Part shown: positions 1-9,512 of the stretch, piece after piece
Position numbering within the stretch: position 1 is the first letter of the stretch
Layout: the number at the start of each line of letters is the position of its first letter
DNA from: a virus
Length of the DNA: 64,000 bases
IMG/VR virus record: IMGVR_UViG_3300037189_004920
Coordinates: 1 to 64,000 of that record
Strand: one strand, 5' to 3'
Notes under the pieces: model-generated
Told to the model about the DNA's origin: nothing
Database searches by the model: none
Seen by the model: only the letters and a program-made list of their open reading frames with translations
Program-made: the position numbers and the translations under genes

Positions 1-1
1 A

Positions 2-106
2 AAAGCCACAGCAACTGATCCAAAAGCCACAGCAACTGATCCAAAAGCCACAGCAACTGATCCAAAAGCCACAGCAACTGATCCAAAGGCCACAGCAACT
101 GATCCA
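2..106 (+). repeat. 21-bp tandem repeat, five copies in window
   Basis: Five head-to-tail copies of a 21-bp unit run from the window edge; four are identical and the fifth differs by A to G in the first codon. In the reading frame of the following protein each unit encodes KATATDP. The array is cut by the window edge, so the true copy number is unknown. Being exactly seven codons, copy-number change would lengthen or shorten the protein without a frameshift. Confidence 0.95.
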
Positions 107-1666
107 AAGGGTCCTGAAACCAGCGCCAAAGAAAAACCGCCTGTTAAAGCAGGAGATGGTCCAACTGGTCTAGCATTGGCTAAACTCGGTATTACTAGAG
201 ATCAAAGACGTAATCAAGAATTTGTAGATAAGACTCTTGGTGCAGGCAAATTTACAGCAGGAACTGCGGCCTCGAACCTAGCATTACTAGCGGCTGCTGA
301 AGAAAACGCTAGAAATCCAGCGGCTCCAGCACCAGCGGCGGTGGCAGCGTCTCCTGCGGTGGACGCGGCGGCGCCTGCGGCATCAGGTGATGGACAAGGA
401 CCAAAACCTAACGGAGCAGGGGTTGTTCCACAAGCAAGTGTACAAGGAAGTCCAACTGCGACCAGTGTTGCTCCAGCACCAGCTCCAGCTCCAGCGGCAG
501 TACCAGTAAATGCAGAAGACGAACAGGCTAAATTTGACAGACTGGCAGCAGTTGCTAGAGAACGCGAGCAAACAGCTAATGCTAAGGCATATATTGATAA
601 TTTAAGAAAAGAATACGGTAACAAAGACGGTAACTTTATGAGATCAACTGGCGCACAGGCAATTGATCCAGAAGGCAACCCAGTCTATTGGAAACGCGGC
701 AACACGGGAACTGACGGTTCATGGGAAAAATTGCCTAGCTATCACCCTGCTACAAGACAAGGTTGGTATAGTCCAGAATTAGTTGACGCACTGAAACGTA
801 CAGGAGCTGTACCAAGTGACGACAAGTTTGCTCCTGATAAGAGAAGCTGGTATGAAAAGCCATTTAAAGATGCAGAAGGTTCAATCAAGTTAAATCTTAA
901 AGAGCCAGCGGCAACTACTACAACTGCTCCAGTTAGTAGATCAGTTGCATTAGGAAGAGCGGCACCAAAACCTGACGGCTCTCCACAAACTATTACTGTT
1001 AGTGATAATGGCGGCAAACCAGACACATCTGCTAAGGAAGGACCAGTTGATCGCACAAACCCTGCAGTTAAAGACGCATTAGGTGCAAATCGTAATGGCG
1101 CACAAGAATCAAGCGATTGGCCAATGAAAACTATCAATGGTGTGAGAACTTTTGATCCGTTAAACATTGGTCGTTCTGATCCAAAAGAAAATATTGAATT
1201 ACATGAAATGTCCACACAGCTTAACTTGCTAGCGGAAGAATTAACTGAATGGAGCATGAGTGATAGAATTCACAAAGATGTTCCATATTCATATTCAGAC
1301 GCCGCAACTGATGCAGGCATTGCAGGTCTAGGAGCACTAGCCACTTATGCTACAGGCGGATTGGCAGCTCCAATTGCAGGTGCAGCCACTGTGGCACGTG
1401 GTGGTCGTTTAGCAAACATGCTAAACAAGGCCTACCAAGGTTCAAAAAATGTAGCTAAAGGTGCTAAAGAAATTGCAACTAATCCAGAAGTTAGAGCAGT
1501 GGCAAATAAAAACTTACCAGGAGTTGCGGCAACTGGTGTAAAAACTGGTACTGCTAGTGCTGGCGTGACTACAGGATTAAATGCTGCCAGTGATGCGTTA
1601 GATGAAACTAATGTTGATAATACAACCACTGAACTTGAAAGAATAAAGAAACTGTCCAAAGGATAA
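2..1666 (+). CDS. Ala/Pro-rich repeat protein, probably virion-associated (5' partial)
   Basis: The frame is open from the window edge, so the start lies upstream; a TTG at 176 is internal. The protein opens with KATATDP repeats, continues through Ala/Pro-rich low-complexity sequence (several PAPAPA-type runs), then a more ordinary region, and near the C-terminus has a long Gly/Ala-rich hydrophobic stretch (about [21 protein letters not shown]) followed by a basic Ala/Lys segment. I do not recognise a family. It lies 4 bp before a second Ala/Gly-rich protein and upstream of the terminase, so a structural, scaffolding or ejected internal virion protein is plausible. The hydrophobic Gly/Ala segment would suit membrane interaction, but that is inference. 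Confidence 0.8.
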   Translation, partial: KATATDPKATATDPKATATDPKATATDPKATATDPKGPETSAKEKPPVKAGDGPTGLALAKLGITRDQRRNQEFVDKTLGAGKFTAGTAASNLALLAAAEENARNPAAPAPAAVAASPAVDAAAPAASGDGQGPKPNGAGVVPQASVQGSPTATSVAPAPAPAPAAVPVNAEDEQAKFDRLAAVAREREQTANAKAYIDNLRKEYGNKDGNFMRSTGAQAIDPEGNPVYWKRGNTGTDGSWEKLPSYHPATRQGWYSPELVDALKRTGAVPSDDKFAPDKRSWYEKPFKDAEGSIKLNLKEPAATTTTAPVSRSVALGRAAPKPDGSPQTITVSDNGGKPDTSAKEGPVDRTNPAVKDALGANRNGAQESSDWPMKTINGVRTFDPLNIGRSDPKENIELHEMSTQLNLLAEELTEWSMSDRIHKDVPYSYSDAATDAGIAGLGALATYATGGLAAPIAGAATVARGGRLANMLNKAYQGSKNVAKGAKEIATNPEVRAVANKNLPGVAATGVKTGTASAGVTTGLNAASDALDETNVDNTTTELERIKKLSKG

Positions 1667-1670
1667 AATT

Positions 1671-2936
1671 ATGAAAATGCATGATATTACAAATGAAAAC
1701 AAGCTCACTTCGGCAGGTGAACTTGCGACAAAATTAGGCGGCAAAGCATGGTCTGGCGCTAAAGATATAGCTGGTAAAGTGTTTAACTGGAATGAGAAAA
1801 ATGTTTATTCAAAACCAGTACAAAAATCAGCAGATGACATTGCAGGGAAAAATGCAGATCGAGCCGCAAGAAGAGAACCATCAGAGCTAGCAGTTAAAAA
1901 TGCTGAAAATGAATTGGCTAGAATTGCAGCCACTAAATCAGATGTACATGCAGTTGTTCCTGCAGGCAGTAAAATGCCGGTACCAAAAGATGAATATGTT
2001 AATAAATTGAATACAACAATTGCTACTAACAATCCAATTATTAATAAAAATTCACCAATTAAACCTCCAGATTTTGACAAAGTGAGTAAATTAAGATACA
2101 CATTACCTGTAGCAACTGCTGATTTAGCGTTAGGTAAAGCAACTTCATCTACAGATGATCCTGAAGGCTACTCTGCTATTAGAGGCCTTGCAGGTCTTGC
2201 GAAAGATGCCGCAGTTGGGACCGCACAGCTTCCTGGAAAAGTTTTGACTGGATTAGACAAAGGCAATATATCAGCAGACCCAGAAGACGGCCCAAGTACA
2301 AGTGCAAAAGAAGTGGACCCAAATAAACCACAACTTGAAGAAAATATAAATGATATATTAAAATTATCTGGTGTTAAGCGTATTACCAGTAGAGACAATA
2401 CATCGGGTTTAACTAAAGTAAAGGAAGTTACTACATTGAATGAATCAAAACAAATAGACGAGTGCGGAATGGGCATGCCGTCAAATAGTTCAACTCCTGC
2501 AACATTGAGCATTAATGCTACAGCATCTAGTGGAGAAGAAGTGGCCAACATGTTAAAGAGCATTATGGACCTAGCAGGAGTTAAGCCAGTAACAGCAGAC
2601 ATGTTAGGCGGACCAGTTGCTCCAATGCCTATGGTCAAAGCTATTGACATTGTTAGTACGCCAGATCACGACCATGATCATGATAGCATGGAACCACAAG
2701 AAGATGAATTAAATCAAAAGCCATTAACTGGCAGTATGGAAGAAGAGTATGCAAATACTCCAGAAGATCCAACTGATGTTCCAAAATATGATCCTGAAAA
2801 AATGGTATTCCGTCCTAATCAACCAGGACAAGGGGATAGAATGGATGGTACAATGCCCAAGGGTAATCCAGGATTAGGAGAAGGCCTAGCACAATCTCTA
2901 CTCAAAGAGTACGAAGCTTTCAAAAATGGTCAATAA
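1671..2936 (+). CDS. Conserved structural-type protein upstream of terminase
   Basis: This 421-residue protein starts 4 bp after the preceding stop; an in-frame ATG two codons later is also possible. The N-terminal part is Ala/Lys-rich and resembles the C-terminal style of the preceding protein (GGKAWSGAKDIAGKVF). The middle is acidic with LKLSGV-like segments, there is a His/Asp run DHDHDHDS near residue 325, and the C-terminus carries ANTPEDPTD and a KEYEAF-type ending that I recall from proteins near terminase or head genes in aquatic T4-like phages. The function is unknown. Its context and lack of catalytic motifs favour a head, scaffold or internal virion protein. Its stop overlaps an ATAAATA box and is followed by a terminator. 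Confidence 0.75.
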   Translation: MKMHDITNENKLTSAGELATKLGGKAWSGAKDIAGKVFNWNEKNVYSKPVQKSADDIAGKNADRAARREPSELAVKNAENELARIAATKSDVHAVVPAGSKMPVPKDEYVNKLNTTIATNNPIINKNSPIKPPDFDKVSKLRYTLPVATADLALGKATSSTDDPEGYSAIRGLAGLAKDAAVGTAQLPGKVLTGLDKGNISADPEDGPSTSAKEVDPNKPQLEENINDILKLSGVKRITSRDNTSGLTKVKEVTTLNESKQIDECGMGMPSNSSTPATLSINATASSGEEVANMLKSIMDLAGVKPVTADMLGGPVAPMPMVKAIDIVSTPDHDHDHDSMEPQEDELNQKPLTGSMEEEYANTPEDPTDVPKYDPEKMVFRPNQPGQGDRMDGTMPKGNPGLGEGLAQSLLKEYEAFKNGQ

Positions 2937-2940
2937 ATAT
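2933..2940 (+). promoter_or_regulatory. Late-promoter-like box ATAAATAT
   Basis: It overlaps the stop codon of the preceding gene and lies 53 bp before the terminase ATG. It matches the TAAATA core seen before many late genes here. A terminator lies between it and terminase, which weakens the assignment. Confidence 0.4.
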
Positions 2941-2957
2941 TCCTAACAGGAACAAAT

Positions 2958-2982
2958 AAAGCCTGCCCAGCGCAGGCTTTTT
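2958..2982 (+). terminator. Rho-independent terminator before terminase
   Basis: Perfect 9-bp stem AAAGCCTGC / GCAGGCTTT with a 5-nt loop, running into a T tract. It ends the upstream structural transcript. Confidence 0.85.
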
Positions 2983-2992
2983 AATCAAACAT

Positions 2993-4564
2993 ATGGCAAA
3001 AAGTTTAGACGGCGTATTAATTAAAAAAGCTCACGTTCGACAAAAGTGGACCGAAGCTGAAATAGAACAAATGCTCAAATGTTCAGATCCTGTCACGGGT
3101 CCGGATTATTTTTTAAGAAACTTTTTCTACATACAGCATCCAACAAAAGGACAAATGTTATTTGAACCTTTTGAGTATCAAATGCGTTTGTTAGACAGCT
3201 ATCATAATTACAGATTTAATGTAAACATGATGCCACGTCAAACAGGTAAAACAACCACTGCGGCTGGTTACTTGCTTTGGTATGCCATGTTTAATCCAGA
3301 CAGTACTATTCTTATTGCGGCACACAAGTACACTGGCGCACAGGAAATTATGCAACGTGTTCGTTATGCTTACGAAATGTGTCCAGATTTTCTACGTGCA
3401 GGTGTTACTAGTTATAATAAGGGCAGTGTTGAATTTGACAACGGATCACGTATAGTAAGTCAAACAACTACAGCTAACACTGGTCGTGGTATGTCTATTA
3501 CACTACTCTACGCTGACGAGTTTGCTTTCGTTCCACCTAACATAGCCAGTGAGTTTTGGACTTCTATATCTCCTACTTTGTCAACTGGTGGTAAAGCTAT
3601 TATTACTAGCACACCAAACAGTGACGAAGATCAGTTTGCACAAATATGGAAAGAAGCAAACAAACGATTTGATGAATATGGTAATGAGCAAGATGTTGGC
3701 ACAAACGGATTCCATCCATTTAAAGCACATTGGAGTGAACATCCTGACAGAGATGAAAAATGGGCCAATGAAGAACGCTCACGCATTGGTGAAGAAAGAT
3801 TCCGTCGTGAACACGAATGTGAATTTATTATCTTTGATGAGACATTGATTAGTGCATTATTCCTTGCAGAAATGGAAGGGGTAGAACCAATCATGCGTGT
3901 AGGTCAGGTGCGCTGGTATAGCAAAATACAAAAGAATAAAAATTATCTAGTCAGTTTAGATCCTAGTTTAGGAACTGGCGGTGACTACAGTGCTGTTGAA
4001 GTATTTGAAATACCTGGAATGAAACAGGTGGCTGAATGGCATCATAATATGACTCCAGTTCAAGCACAGGTTAGAATATTAAAAGAAATTTGCAAATATA
4101 TAACTGAAGAATCAGGTGGCGGGGACAATGCTCCTAAAGTATATTACAGTGTGGAAAATAACACCGTAGGAGAAGCCGCTCTAGTTTCTATTAATGAAAT
4201 TGGAGAGGAAAATATACCAGGATTGTTTATCAGTGAACCCATACGCAAAGGACACGTTCGCAAGTTCCGTAAGGGATTTAACACTACCCATAATAGTAAA
4301 ATTTCTGCTTGCGCCAAGCTAAAACAACTGATTGAAACTAAATCAATTGACATTAAAAGTAAAGCACTTATTAGCCAACTCAAGGCATTTATTGCTTCTG
4401 GAACCAGTTTTGGGGCTAAACAAGGGGAGCATGATGACCTTGTAATGAGTATGTTAGTAGCAGTACGTATGCTAGGAGTACTCAGTGATTGGGATCCACA
4501 AGTATATGATCTTCTAAGAAAGGGCGAAGATGTGGTCATGCCAATGCCCATATTCATGAGCTAA
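2993..4564 (+). CDS. terL: Terminase large subunit (T4 gp17-like)
   Basis: This is the ATP-driven DNA-packaging motor and headful nuclease. The N-terminal ATPase has a Walker A PRQTGKTT at residues 81-88, a Walker B LLYADE at 171-176 and an STPNS coupling motif near 207. The C-terminal RNase H-like nuclease shows SLDPSLGTGGDYS at 321-333, with candidate metal ligand D323, and the downstream acidic motif EHDDLVMSM. At 523 residues it is slightly shorter than T4 gp17 but contains both domains. The ATG at 2993 follows a terminator, and the next gene begins 18 bp downstream with an ATAAATA box between. No small terminase subunit is visible beside it. Confidence 0.97.
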   Translation: MAKSLDGVLIKKAHVRQKWTEAEIEQMLKCSDPVTGPDYFLRNFFYIQHPTKGQMLFEPFEYQMRLLDSYHNYRFNVNMMPRQTGKTTTAAGYLLWYAMFNPDSTILIAAHKYTGAQEIMQRVRYAYEMCPDFLRAGVTSYNKGSVEFDNGSRIVSQTTTANTGRGMSITLLYADEFAFVPPNIASEFWTSISPTLSTGGKAIITSTPNSDEDQFAQIWKEANKRFDEYGNEQDVGTNGFHPFKAHWSEHPDRDEKWANEERSRIGEERFRREHECEFIIFDETLISALFLAEMEGVEPIMRVGQVRWYSKIQKNKNYLVSLDPSLGTGGDYSAVEVFEIPGMKQVAEWHHNMTPVQAQVRILKEICKYITEESGGGDNAPKVYYSVENNTVGEAALVSINEIGEENIPGLFISEPIRKGHVRKFRKGFNTTHNSKISACAKLKQLIETKSIDIKSKALISQLKAFIASGTSFGAKQGEHDDLVMSMLVAVRMLGVLSDWDPQVYDLLRKGEDVVMPMPIFMS

Positions 4565-4570
4565 GAAAGC

Positions 4571-4578
4571 ATAAATAT
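4571..4578 (+). promoter_or_regulatory. Late-promoter-like box ATAAATAT
   Basis: It lies between terminase and the 825-residue gene, 5 bp before the ATG at 4583, matching the TAAATA box seen at late genes. A transcript from it would have almost no leader. Confidence 0.5.
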
Positions 4579-4582
4579 CATT

Positions 4583-7060
4583 ATGATTAATCAAGACATT
4601 ATCGCACAAGACTTGTTCTATAAAATCCGTAGCAGATTTCCCAAGATGGAAATGGGCGACGGTGATGGACAACCTACATTTGAAGCTACTAAGGGCAGAT
4701 TGTTTGATTTTGATGCTGTATTTGAAGGTACTAATTTAGGCACCGTTAGTATCAGTATCAACGAACCTGGTAGTTTAAAAATTTACTTCAACAGAAATAT
4801 CTTAGAAGATGTAGATCCAATTATATCAAAAACATGGTATAATTTTTTAAAAGAAATGAGAAAGTTTGCCATGAAGCGATTAATGAGCTTTGACACAAGA
4901 GATATTTCTAAAACAAATTTAGACAAAAGAGATTACGGTTATTTGGCCAAAAAGGAATCAGTTATGAATGAATCACTTATGAAAGGCACTAGTCGCACTA
5001 GTTATAAGCCTTTGGAAAAGACACGTTTAATTATTAGACACAGCAAAACAGTAGATGAGTCTATTCCAGGAGCACGTAGCAGAAACATCGAAGCATTGTT
5101 TATTGAAAATGCTATTGGTGAAAGATACAAGTATCCATTCAATCATAAAGTTGGTGCAGAAGCAATGCAACGACACGTGGCCAATGGCGGACTACCACAT
5201 GACCCAATAGGCAAAAAAATTATTGAAATGAGTGAAGACATTGCTAAACTAAAATCATTCAAACATTATGTTCAAAAAGAAGATTTAATGAACACTCAGA
5301 ATAACCACATAGTGGAACGAGCAACTGCAAAACTAGAATCCTTAAAAGGTACCATGGCCAAGTTGAGTCGTCAACATCATTACGAAGAATTTAAAAACAG
5401 TTTTGGCACAGCAGTGTCCAGTGACGAACAGCCACTAATGGATCAAATTACATTAGAAGATTACAAAGACAAGTTTACTGTTAAAAGTTTTAAAGAAGAT
5501 ATCGCTGACATTTTTCCATTGATACATCGTATTATGCAGGAAAACAGTGATATTGATTTAGAAGAAGTCGCACAATTAGAAGACACTACAGAAGAAGTTA
5601 ATTTAGAAGACCTAGTGTCTGAAAGTCCAGATCATCAATTTGACACATGGACTACAACACTAATTGAAACAAGACTGACTCCTGAAGAAATAAATTCATT
5701 AAAAGGTCTATTGAGTGAACACTTCCCTGTTGGCATCAATGGCGACAGTGCTACAGGTGCGTTAGAAGAATTAGGCATCAACTTATCCAATAAAGTGAAA
5801 CAAGACTTAGCACAACTAGCAGAATCAGAAGGTCCAGATTCAGATGCAAAAGATCTAGTAATTGAATATCTAAGCAAATACGAACCAGAAGTGTATGGAG
5901 CACTGGATATTCAAATGGCTGAAAGTAATGAAGTCAATGAAGGACAGTCCTCAGTTGAACTCAATGGAAAAGCAGTCGATGTTCAAAGTTTAGAAATTGA
6001 CGGTGTAGATACACGTGACTATCCAGATTTTGCTGATGCATATTTTAGTGCAGGGTCATTTGAAGATGGCACAGAATTATCAGATCAAGATTTAGAACAA
6101 CTTAGAGATCAACACGGTGACTTGCTTCACGAACTAGTGTTTGATAGTTTACATGAAAATTTAAAAGTAGTACCAAATCCAAGTGGTGCATCAAGTGCTG
6201 ATGATGCCAAACGATTAGGGGCATTGATGCCAGCTAATGCTGGTGAAAAAGATCCTATTGCTACTAAGGAAAATACAGGAGATCAAACTCCTGAAGAAAG
6301 AAAAGCTGCCGCAGAGTATACTGCCAAAGTAGCAATGGCTATACGCAAAGGTGAAATTAAACCAGAAGACATTGAAAGTGAATTTTTTAATACACTACCA
6401 ATGATGGGTGTGAGTGACGAAAGAACTTATGCCGCTTGGGATAGAATAACCAATCACAGCGGTGAACAAAAACCTAAAGCCGCAATGAGCGACAAAGATA
6501 TAGATGCACAGTTAAAGGGCATTGATAACGAAGAAGACGATGACGCCCAATTTATTGCCAATCTAAAGAATCAAGCCAAGAGTGGCGGCATTAAACAAGA
6601 CAACACAGGCTTTGGTGCAGAAGTCAACGAAAGAGAAGGCGCCGCACAAGAGGGCAAAGGCGATAACTCAAATATGAAAAAGATTGCAGAGTTTATCATG
6701 GGATTCTATGATCGTAACACTGGCAACTTCCCATTAGGTGAAACAGGTGTTGCTATCAAAGTACAAAAAGAATTTGGCGATAAAGCAGGCGAGCTAGCAG
6801 AACGATTAATTCAAAAAATGGCAAATCAAAATCAAGTTGAACAAACTAGTCAACAAATGTTTGAAGATCTAAAGAAACTAAGTGGGCAAATTAAGTCTAG
6901 CGGTCTAACTGCTATAAACAAATCACCAACTACAACTAAAAAGATTAATGAAGGCACTGACCACACTGAATTACAAAGATTGGCAGGAATAGGCACAAAG
7001 ACAAAAGCAACTGGTAAATCCAGTGAAGTATTTGATTTGAAAAAGTTAGCCGGAATCTAA
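4583..7060 (+). CDS. Large conserved protein of aquatic T4-like phages, function unknown
   Basis: An 825-residue acidic protein. The N-terminal 270 residues (INQDIIAQDLFYKIRSRFP, then FDFDAVFEG, SISINEPGS and RHVANGGLPHD) match a family I recognise as strongly conserved in uncultured aquatic T4-like phages, always without an assigned role. The C-terminal two thirds are Glu/Asp/Gln-rich, with segments resembling charged linker or scaffold sequence, and end in the repeat-like LQRLAGI and LKKLAGI. I see no catalytic motif. It sits directly after terminase, suggesting a virion or packaging-associated role, but it also precedes gp32. The start is the first ATG and lies 5 bp after a late-type box. 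Confidence 0.75.
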   Translation: MINQDIIAQDLFYKIRSRFPKMEMGDGDGQPTFEATKGRLFDFDAVFEGTNLGTVSISINEPGSLKIYFNRNILEDVDPIISKTWYNFLKEMRKFAMKRLMSFDTRDISKTNLDKRDYGYLAKKESVMNESLMKGTSRTSYKPLEKTRLIIRHSKTVDESIPGARSRNIEALFIENAIGERYKYPFNHKVGAEAMQRHVANGGLPHDPIGKKIIEMSEDIAKLKSFKHYVQKEDLMNTQNNHIVERATAKLESLKGTMAKLSRQHHYEEFKNSFGTAVSSDEQPLMDQITLEDYKDKFTVKSFKEDIADIFPLIHRIMQENSDIDLEEVAQLEDTTEEVNLEDLVSESPDHQFDTWTTTLIETRLTPEEINSLKGLLSEHFPVGINGDSATGALEELGINLSNKVKQDLAQLAESEGPDSDAKDLVIEYLSKYEPEVYGALDIQMAESNEVNEGQSSVELNGKAVDVQSLEIDGVDTRDYPDFADAYFSAGSFEDGTELSDQDLEQLRDQHGDLLHELVFDSLHENLKVVPNPSGASSADDAKRLGALMPANAGEKDPIATKENTGDQTPEERKAAAEYTAKVAMAIRKGEIKPEDIESEFFNTLPMMGVSDERTYAAWDRITNHSGEQKPKAAMSDKDIDAQLKGIDNEEDDDAQFIANLKNQAKSGGIKQDNTGFGAEVNEREGAAQEGKGDNSNMKKIAEFIMGFYDRNTGNFPLGETGVAIKVQKEFGDKAGELAERLIQKMANQNQVEQTSQQMFEDLKKLSGQIKSSGLTAINKSPTTTKKINEGTDHTELQRLAGIGTKTKATGKSSEVFDLKKLAGI

Positions 7061-7064
7061 ATAT
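7057..7064 (+). promoter_or_regulatory. Late-promoter-like box CTAAATAT
   Basis: It overlaps the stop codon of the 825-residue gene. It matches the shared late box, but a hairpin lies between it and gp32, so it may not be functional. Confidence 0.3.
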
Positions 7065-7073
7065 TAATTTCAG

Positions 7074-7102
7074 TTGACTTGCTAAATAAAAGCGTATACA
7101 AT
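7074..7102 (+). promoter_or_regulatory. Sigma70-type promoter for gp32/UvsX operon
   Basis: TTGACT at 7074-7079 and TACAAT at 7097-7102, separated by exactly 17 bp. It should start transcription near 7109, within the adjacent hairpin, about 75 nt before the gp32 start. Confidence 0.7.
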
Positions 7103-7120
7103 AACATGTATGCGCTTTTT
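7088..7120 (+). terminator. Terminator hairpin overlapping the gp32 promoter
   Basis: A 12-bp stem, AAAAGCGTATAC pairing with GTATGCGCTTTT (one G-T pair), ends in five T. Its left arm contains most of the -10 region of the promoter at 7074-7102, so incoming late transcripts can end where the gp32 transcript begins. Confidence 0.8.
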
Positions 7121-7183
7121 GTTTTGTGTAGTGGCACATTACAAAGTAAGGCAAACTAAAGGCATATTATAAGGAGAAACATT

Positions 7184-8179
7184 ATGGCATCTTTAGCAGA
7201 AATTAGAGCAAAACTTCAAGAACAAAACAGCCGCACCCAAAGCGGTGGTCAAACAGGTGGCGACAACGCCATTTTCCCTCACTGGAACATTGCAGAAGGA
7301 CAAGAAGTAACTGTCCGTTTCATTCCAGACAGCGATCCAAATAACACATTTTTCTGGGCAGAACGTGCCATGATCAAACTACCATTTGCTGGTATCAAAG
7401 GTCAAACAGATTCACGTCCAGTTACTGTACAAGTTCCTTGTATGGAAATGTGGGGAGAAACTTGTCCTATTCTAACTGAGGTACGTCCTTGGTTTAAAGA
7501 CAAGAGTTTGGAAGACATGGGTCGTAAGTATTGGAAGAAAAAGTCTTACGTTTTCCAAGGGTTTGTGGTTGACGCTGGCAAGTTCAAAGAAGATAGAACT
7601 CCAGAAAATCCAATCCGTCGTTTCATTATTGGTCCTCAGATTTTTAACATTATCAAGGCCGCATTGATGGACAATGAGATTGAAGAAATGCCAACTGACT
7701 ATGTTCGTGGTCTTGACTTCAAAATTGTTAAAACTACTAAGGGTGGCTACGCTGACTATAGCACAAGCAAATGGTCACGCAGAGAAACAAGCATCACACA
7801 AGAACAACAAGATGCTATCAAAGCAAACGGGTTGTTCAATCTAAGGGATTTCCTTCCTAAGAAGCCAACTGATGTTGAACTCAAAGTCATCAAAGAAATG
7901 TTTGAAGCAAGCGTTGATGGCGAAGCATTTGACATGGATCGTTGGGGACAATACTACAAACCAGCTGGCGCAACAGGCAGTGGTCGTGGTGGCGATGCTG
8001 AAGCAGATGTTGGAGCAGTTGATGTTGCTACACCTGTGGCAATTGCACAACCAGCAGTTAGAACAGAATCTGTTGCTCAAACAACAGCACCTGCACAAGA
8101 AGCTGGCAAATCACCAAGTAGTGAAAGAGCGCAAGATATTCTTGCCGCAATTCGCGCACGTCAAAATAAATCAGAATAA
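7184..8179 (+). CDS. 32: Single-stranded DNA-binding protein (gp32-like)
   Basis: The T4-type gp32 coats ssDNA at replication forks and recombination intermediates. The 331-residue protein has the family layout: a basic N-terminus (LAEIRAKLQEQNSR), an OB-fold core starting at FPHWNI (about 31-36), a Cys-containing segment CMEMWGETCPI at 86-96 likely to contribute to zinc binding, and an acidic, Ala/Gly-rich linker towards the C-terminus. The end (DILAAIRARQNKSE) is basic rather than the usual acidic tip. AAGGAG precedes the ATG at 7184. It is followed 17 bp later by UvsX, as expected for a recombination operon. Confidence 0.92.
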   Translation: MASLAEIRAKLQEQNSRTQSGGQTGGDNAIFPHWNIAEGQEVTVRFIPDSDPNNTFFWAERAMIKLPFAGIKGQTDSRPVTVQVPCMEMWGETCPILTEVRPWFKDKSLEDMGRKYWKKKSYVFQGFVVDAGKFKEDRTPENPIRRFIIGPQIFNIIKAALMDNEIEEMPTDYVRGLDFKIVKTTKGGYADYSTSKWSRRETSITQEQQDAIKANGLFNLRDFLPKKPTDVELKVIKEMFEASVDGEAFDMDRWGQYYKPAGATGSGRGGDAEADVGAVDVATPVAIAQPAVRTESVAQTTAPAQEAGKSPSSERAQDILAAIRARQNKSE

Positions 8180-8196
8180 TTTAGGAGGGTTTACGA

Positions 8197-9261
8197 ATGG
8201 GAAAGGCATTTGATGTCTCTAAGTTTCGTAAAACCCTCACTAAGTCTATTGATGGGCTTGGTGTTGGTTTTAACGATCCTACAGACTGGATTAGTACAGG
8301 AAACTTTGCACTCAATTACTTGATCAGTGGTGACTTTAACAAGGGTATTCCTTTGGGCAAGGTCACTGTGTTCGCAGGTGAAAGTGGTGCAGGTAAAAGT
8401 TATATTTGCTCAGGCAATATTGTAAGACATGCACAAGAGCAAGGAATTTTTGTTGTCCTAGTAGACAGCGAAAATGCACTTGATGAAAAATGGTTGCATG
8501 CCTTAGGTGTTGATACTAGTGAAAACAAACTACTTAAACTTAACATGGCTATGATTGATGACGTGGCAAAAACTATCCACGAATTCATGAAAGAGTATAA
8601 AACAATGCCAGATGGCGAACGTCCAAAAGTATTGTTTGTCATTGACAGTTTAGGTATGCTATTGACTCCTACTGACATTAATCAGTTTGAAGCAGGTGAT
8701 TTGAAAGGTGACATGGGCCGTAAGCCTAAAGCACTTACAGCACTTGTTCGTAACTGTGTAAACATGTTTGGTAGTTACAATGTTGGTCTAGTAGCAACTA
8801 ATCATACATACGCAAGTCAAGACATGTTTGATCCTGATGACAAGATCTCAGGCGGACAAGGCTTTATCTATGCGTCTAGTATTGTTGTGGCCATGCGTAA
8901 GTTGAAGTTGAAAACAGACGCAGATGGTAACAAAACTACTACAGTTAATGGTATTCGTGCCGCTTGTAAAATTATGAAAACACGCTATGCAAAACCTTTT
9001 GAAAGCGTTCAAGTTGAAATTCCTTACGAAGCTGGTATGAGTCCTTTTAGTGGTCTAGTCGATCTTGCTGAAGCAAAAGGTCTTCTTAAGAAAGAAGGCA
9101 ACAGTCTTGTTTATGTTACACCAGATGGTGAGATCATTAAACAATTCCGAAAGGCTTGGCAAAATAACGAAAAAGACGGTCTTACAATTATTATGGCTAA
9201 TTACAATACTTCATTGGCAAAAGTAGAAGCAAGTGAAGCAATTGTAGAGGAAACTGAATAA
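8197..9261 (+). CDS. uvsX: UvsX, RecA-like recombinase
   Basis: It catalyses homologous pairing and strand exchange for recombination-dependent replication and repair. The 354-residue protein has a Walker A GESGAGKS at 61-68 and a Walker B KVLFVID at 144-150, followed by SLGMLL, and the ATN-H segment of the RecA core around residue 200. A strong AGGAGG lies 9 bp before the ATG. It sits between gp32 and, one short gene later, UvsY, so the loader, filament and mediator are co-transcribed. Confidence 0.96.
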   Translation: MGKAFDVSKFRKTLTKSIDGLGVGFNDPTDWISTGNFALNYLISGDFNKGIPLGKVTVFAGESGAGKSYICSGNIVRHAQEQGIFVVLVDSENALDEKWLHALGVDTSENKLLKLNMAMIDDVAKTIHEFMKEYKTMPDGERPKVLFVIDSLGMLLTPTDINQFEAGDLKGDMGRKPKALTALVRNCVNMFGSYNVGLVATNHTYASQDMFDPDDKISGGQGFIYASSIVVAMRKLKLKTDADGNKTTTVNGIRAACKIMKTRYAKPFESVQVEIPYEAGMSPFSGLVDLAEAKGLLKKEGNSLVYVTPDGEIIKQFRKAWQNNEKDGLTIIMANYNTSLAKVEASEAIVEETE

Positions 9262-9263
9262 TC

Positions 9264-9512
9264 ATGGAAGAGCATTTAATCATTGAAGTTTGGGATTTAT
9301 TTAAAGAGTATATTCCAGGTAAGAATATCGACATTGCTGCCAATCATTTTGTTGACTTTTTAGTTGACAAAGATGTTGACATAAAAACTTTAGAAAGTCT
9401 GCAAGGATTAGATAGTCATTTAGACGAAGCAATCAAAGCCCTACTTCGCGAGGAGCAGGGTTATGATGATGCAGATGAAGATGAAGAATCTTACGAAGAC
9501 GAGGACTATTAA
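9264..9512 (+). CDS. Small acidic protein between UvsX and UvsY
   Basis: An 82-residue protein ending in a very acidic tail (about the last 20 residues are mostly Asp/Glu with Tyr). The first 60 residues look helical (LIIEVWDLFKEYIPGKNID, HFVDFLVDKDVDIKTL). A similarly placed acidic protein occurs in related aquatic phages; no function is known to me. The location in the gp32-uvsX-uvsY operon and the DNA-mimic-like tail suggest it may bind one of these proteins. Its TAA overlaps the UvsY ATG (TAATG), implying coupled translation. Confidence 0.75.
   Translation: MEEHLIIEVWDLFKEYIPGKNIDIAANHFVDFLVDKDVDIKTLESLQGLDSHLDEAIKALLREEQGYDDADEDEESYEDEDY

Noticed and set aside
214-678. Antisense frame opposite the Ala/Pro-rich gene
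   Set aside because: It mirrors the composition of the real gene on the other strand and has no start signal or neighbours.
176-1666. A start at TTG 176 for the Ala/Pro-rich protein
   Set aside because: The same frame is open without a stop to position 2 and encodes the KATATDP repeat, so the gene enters from outside the window.
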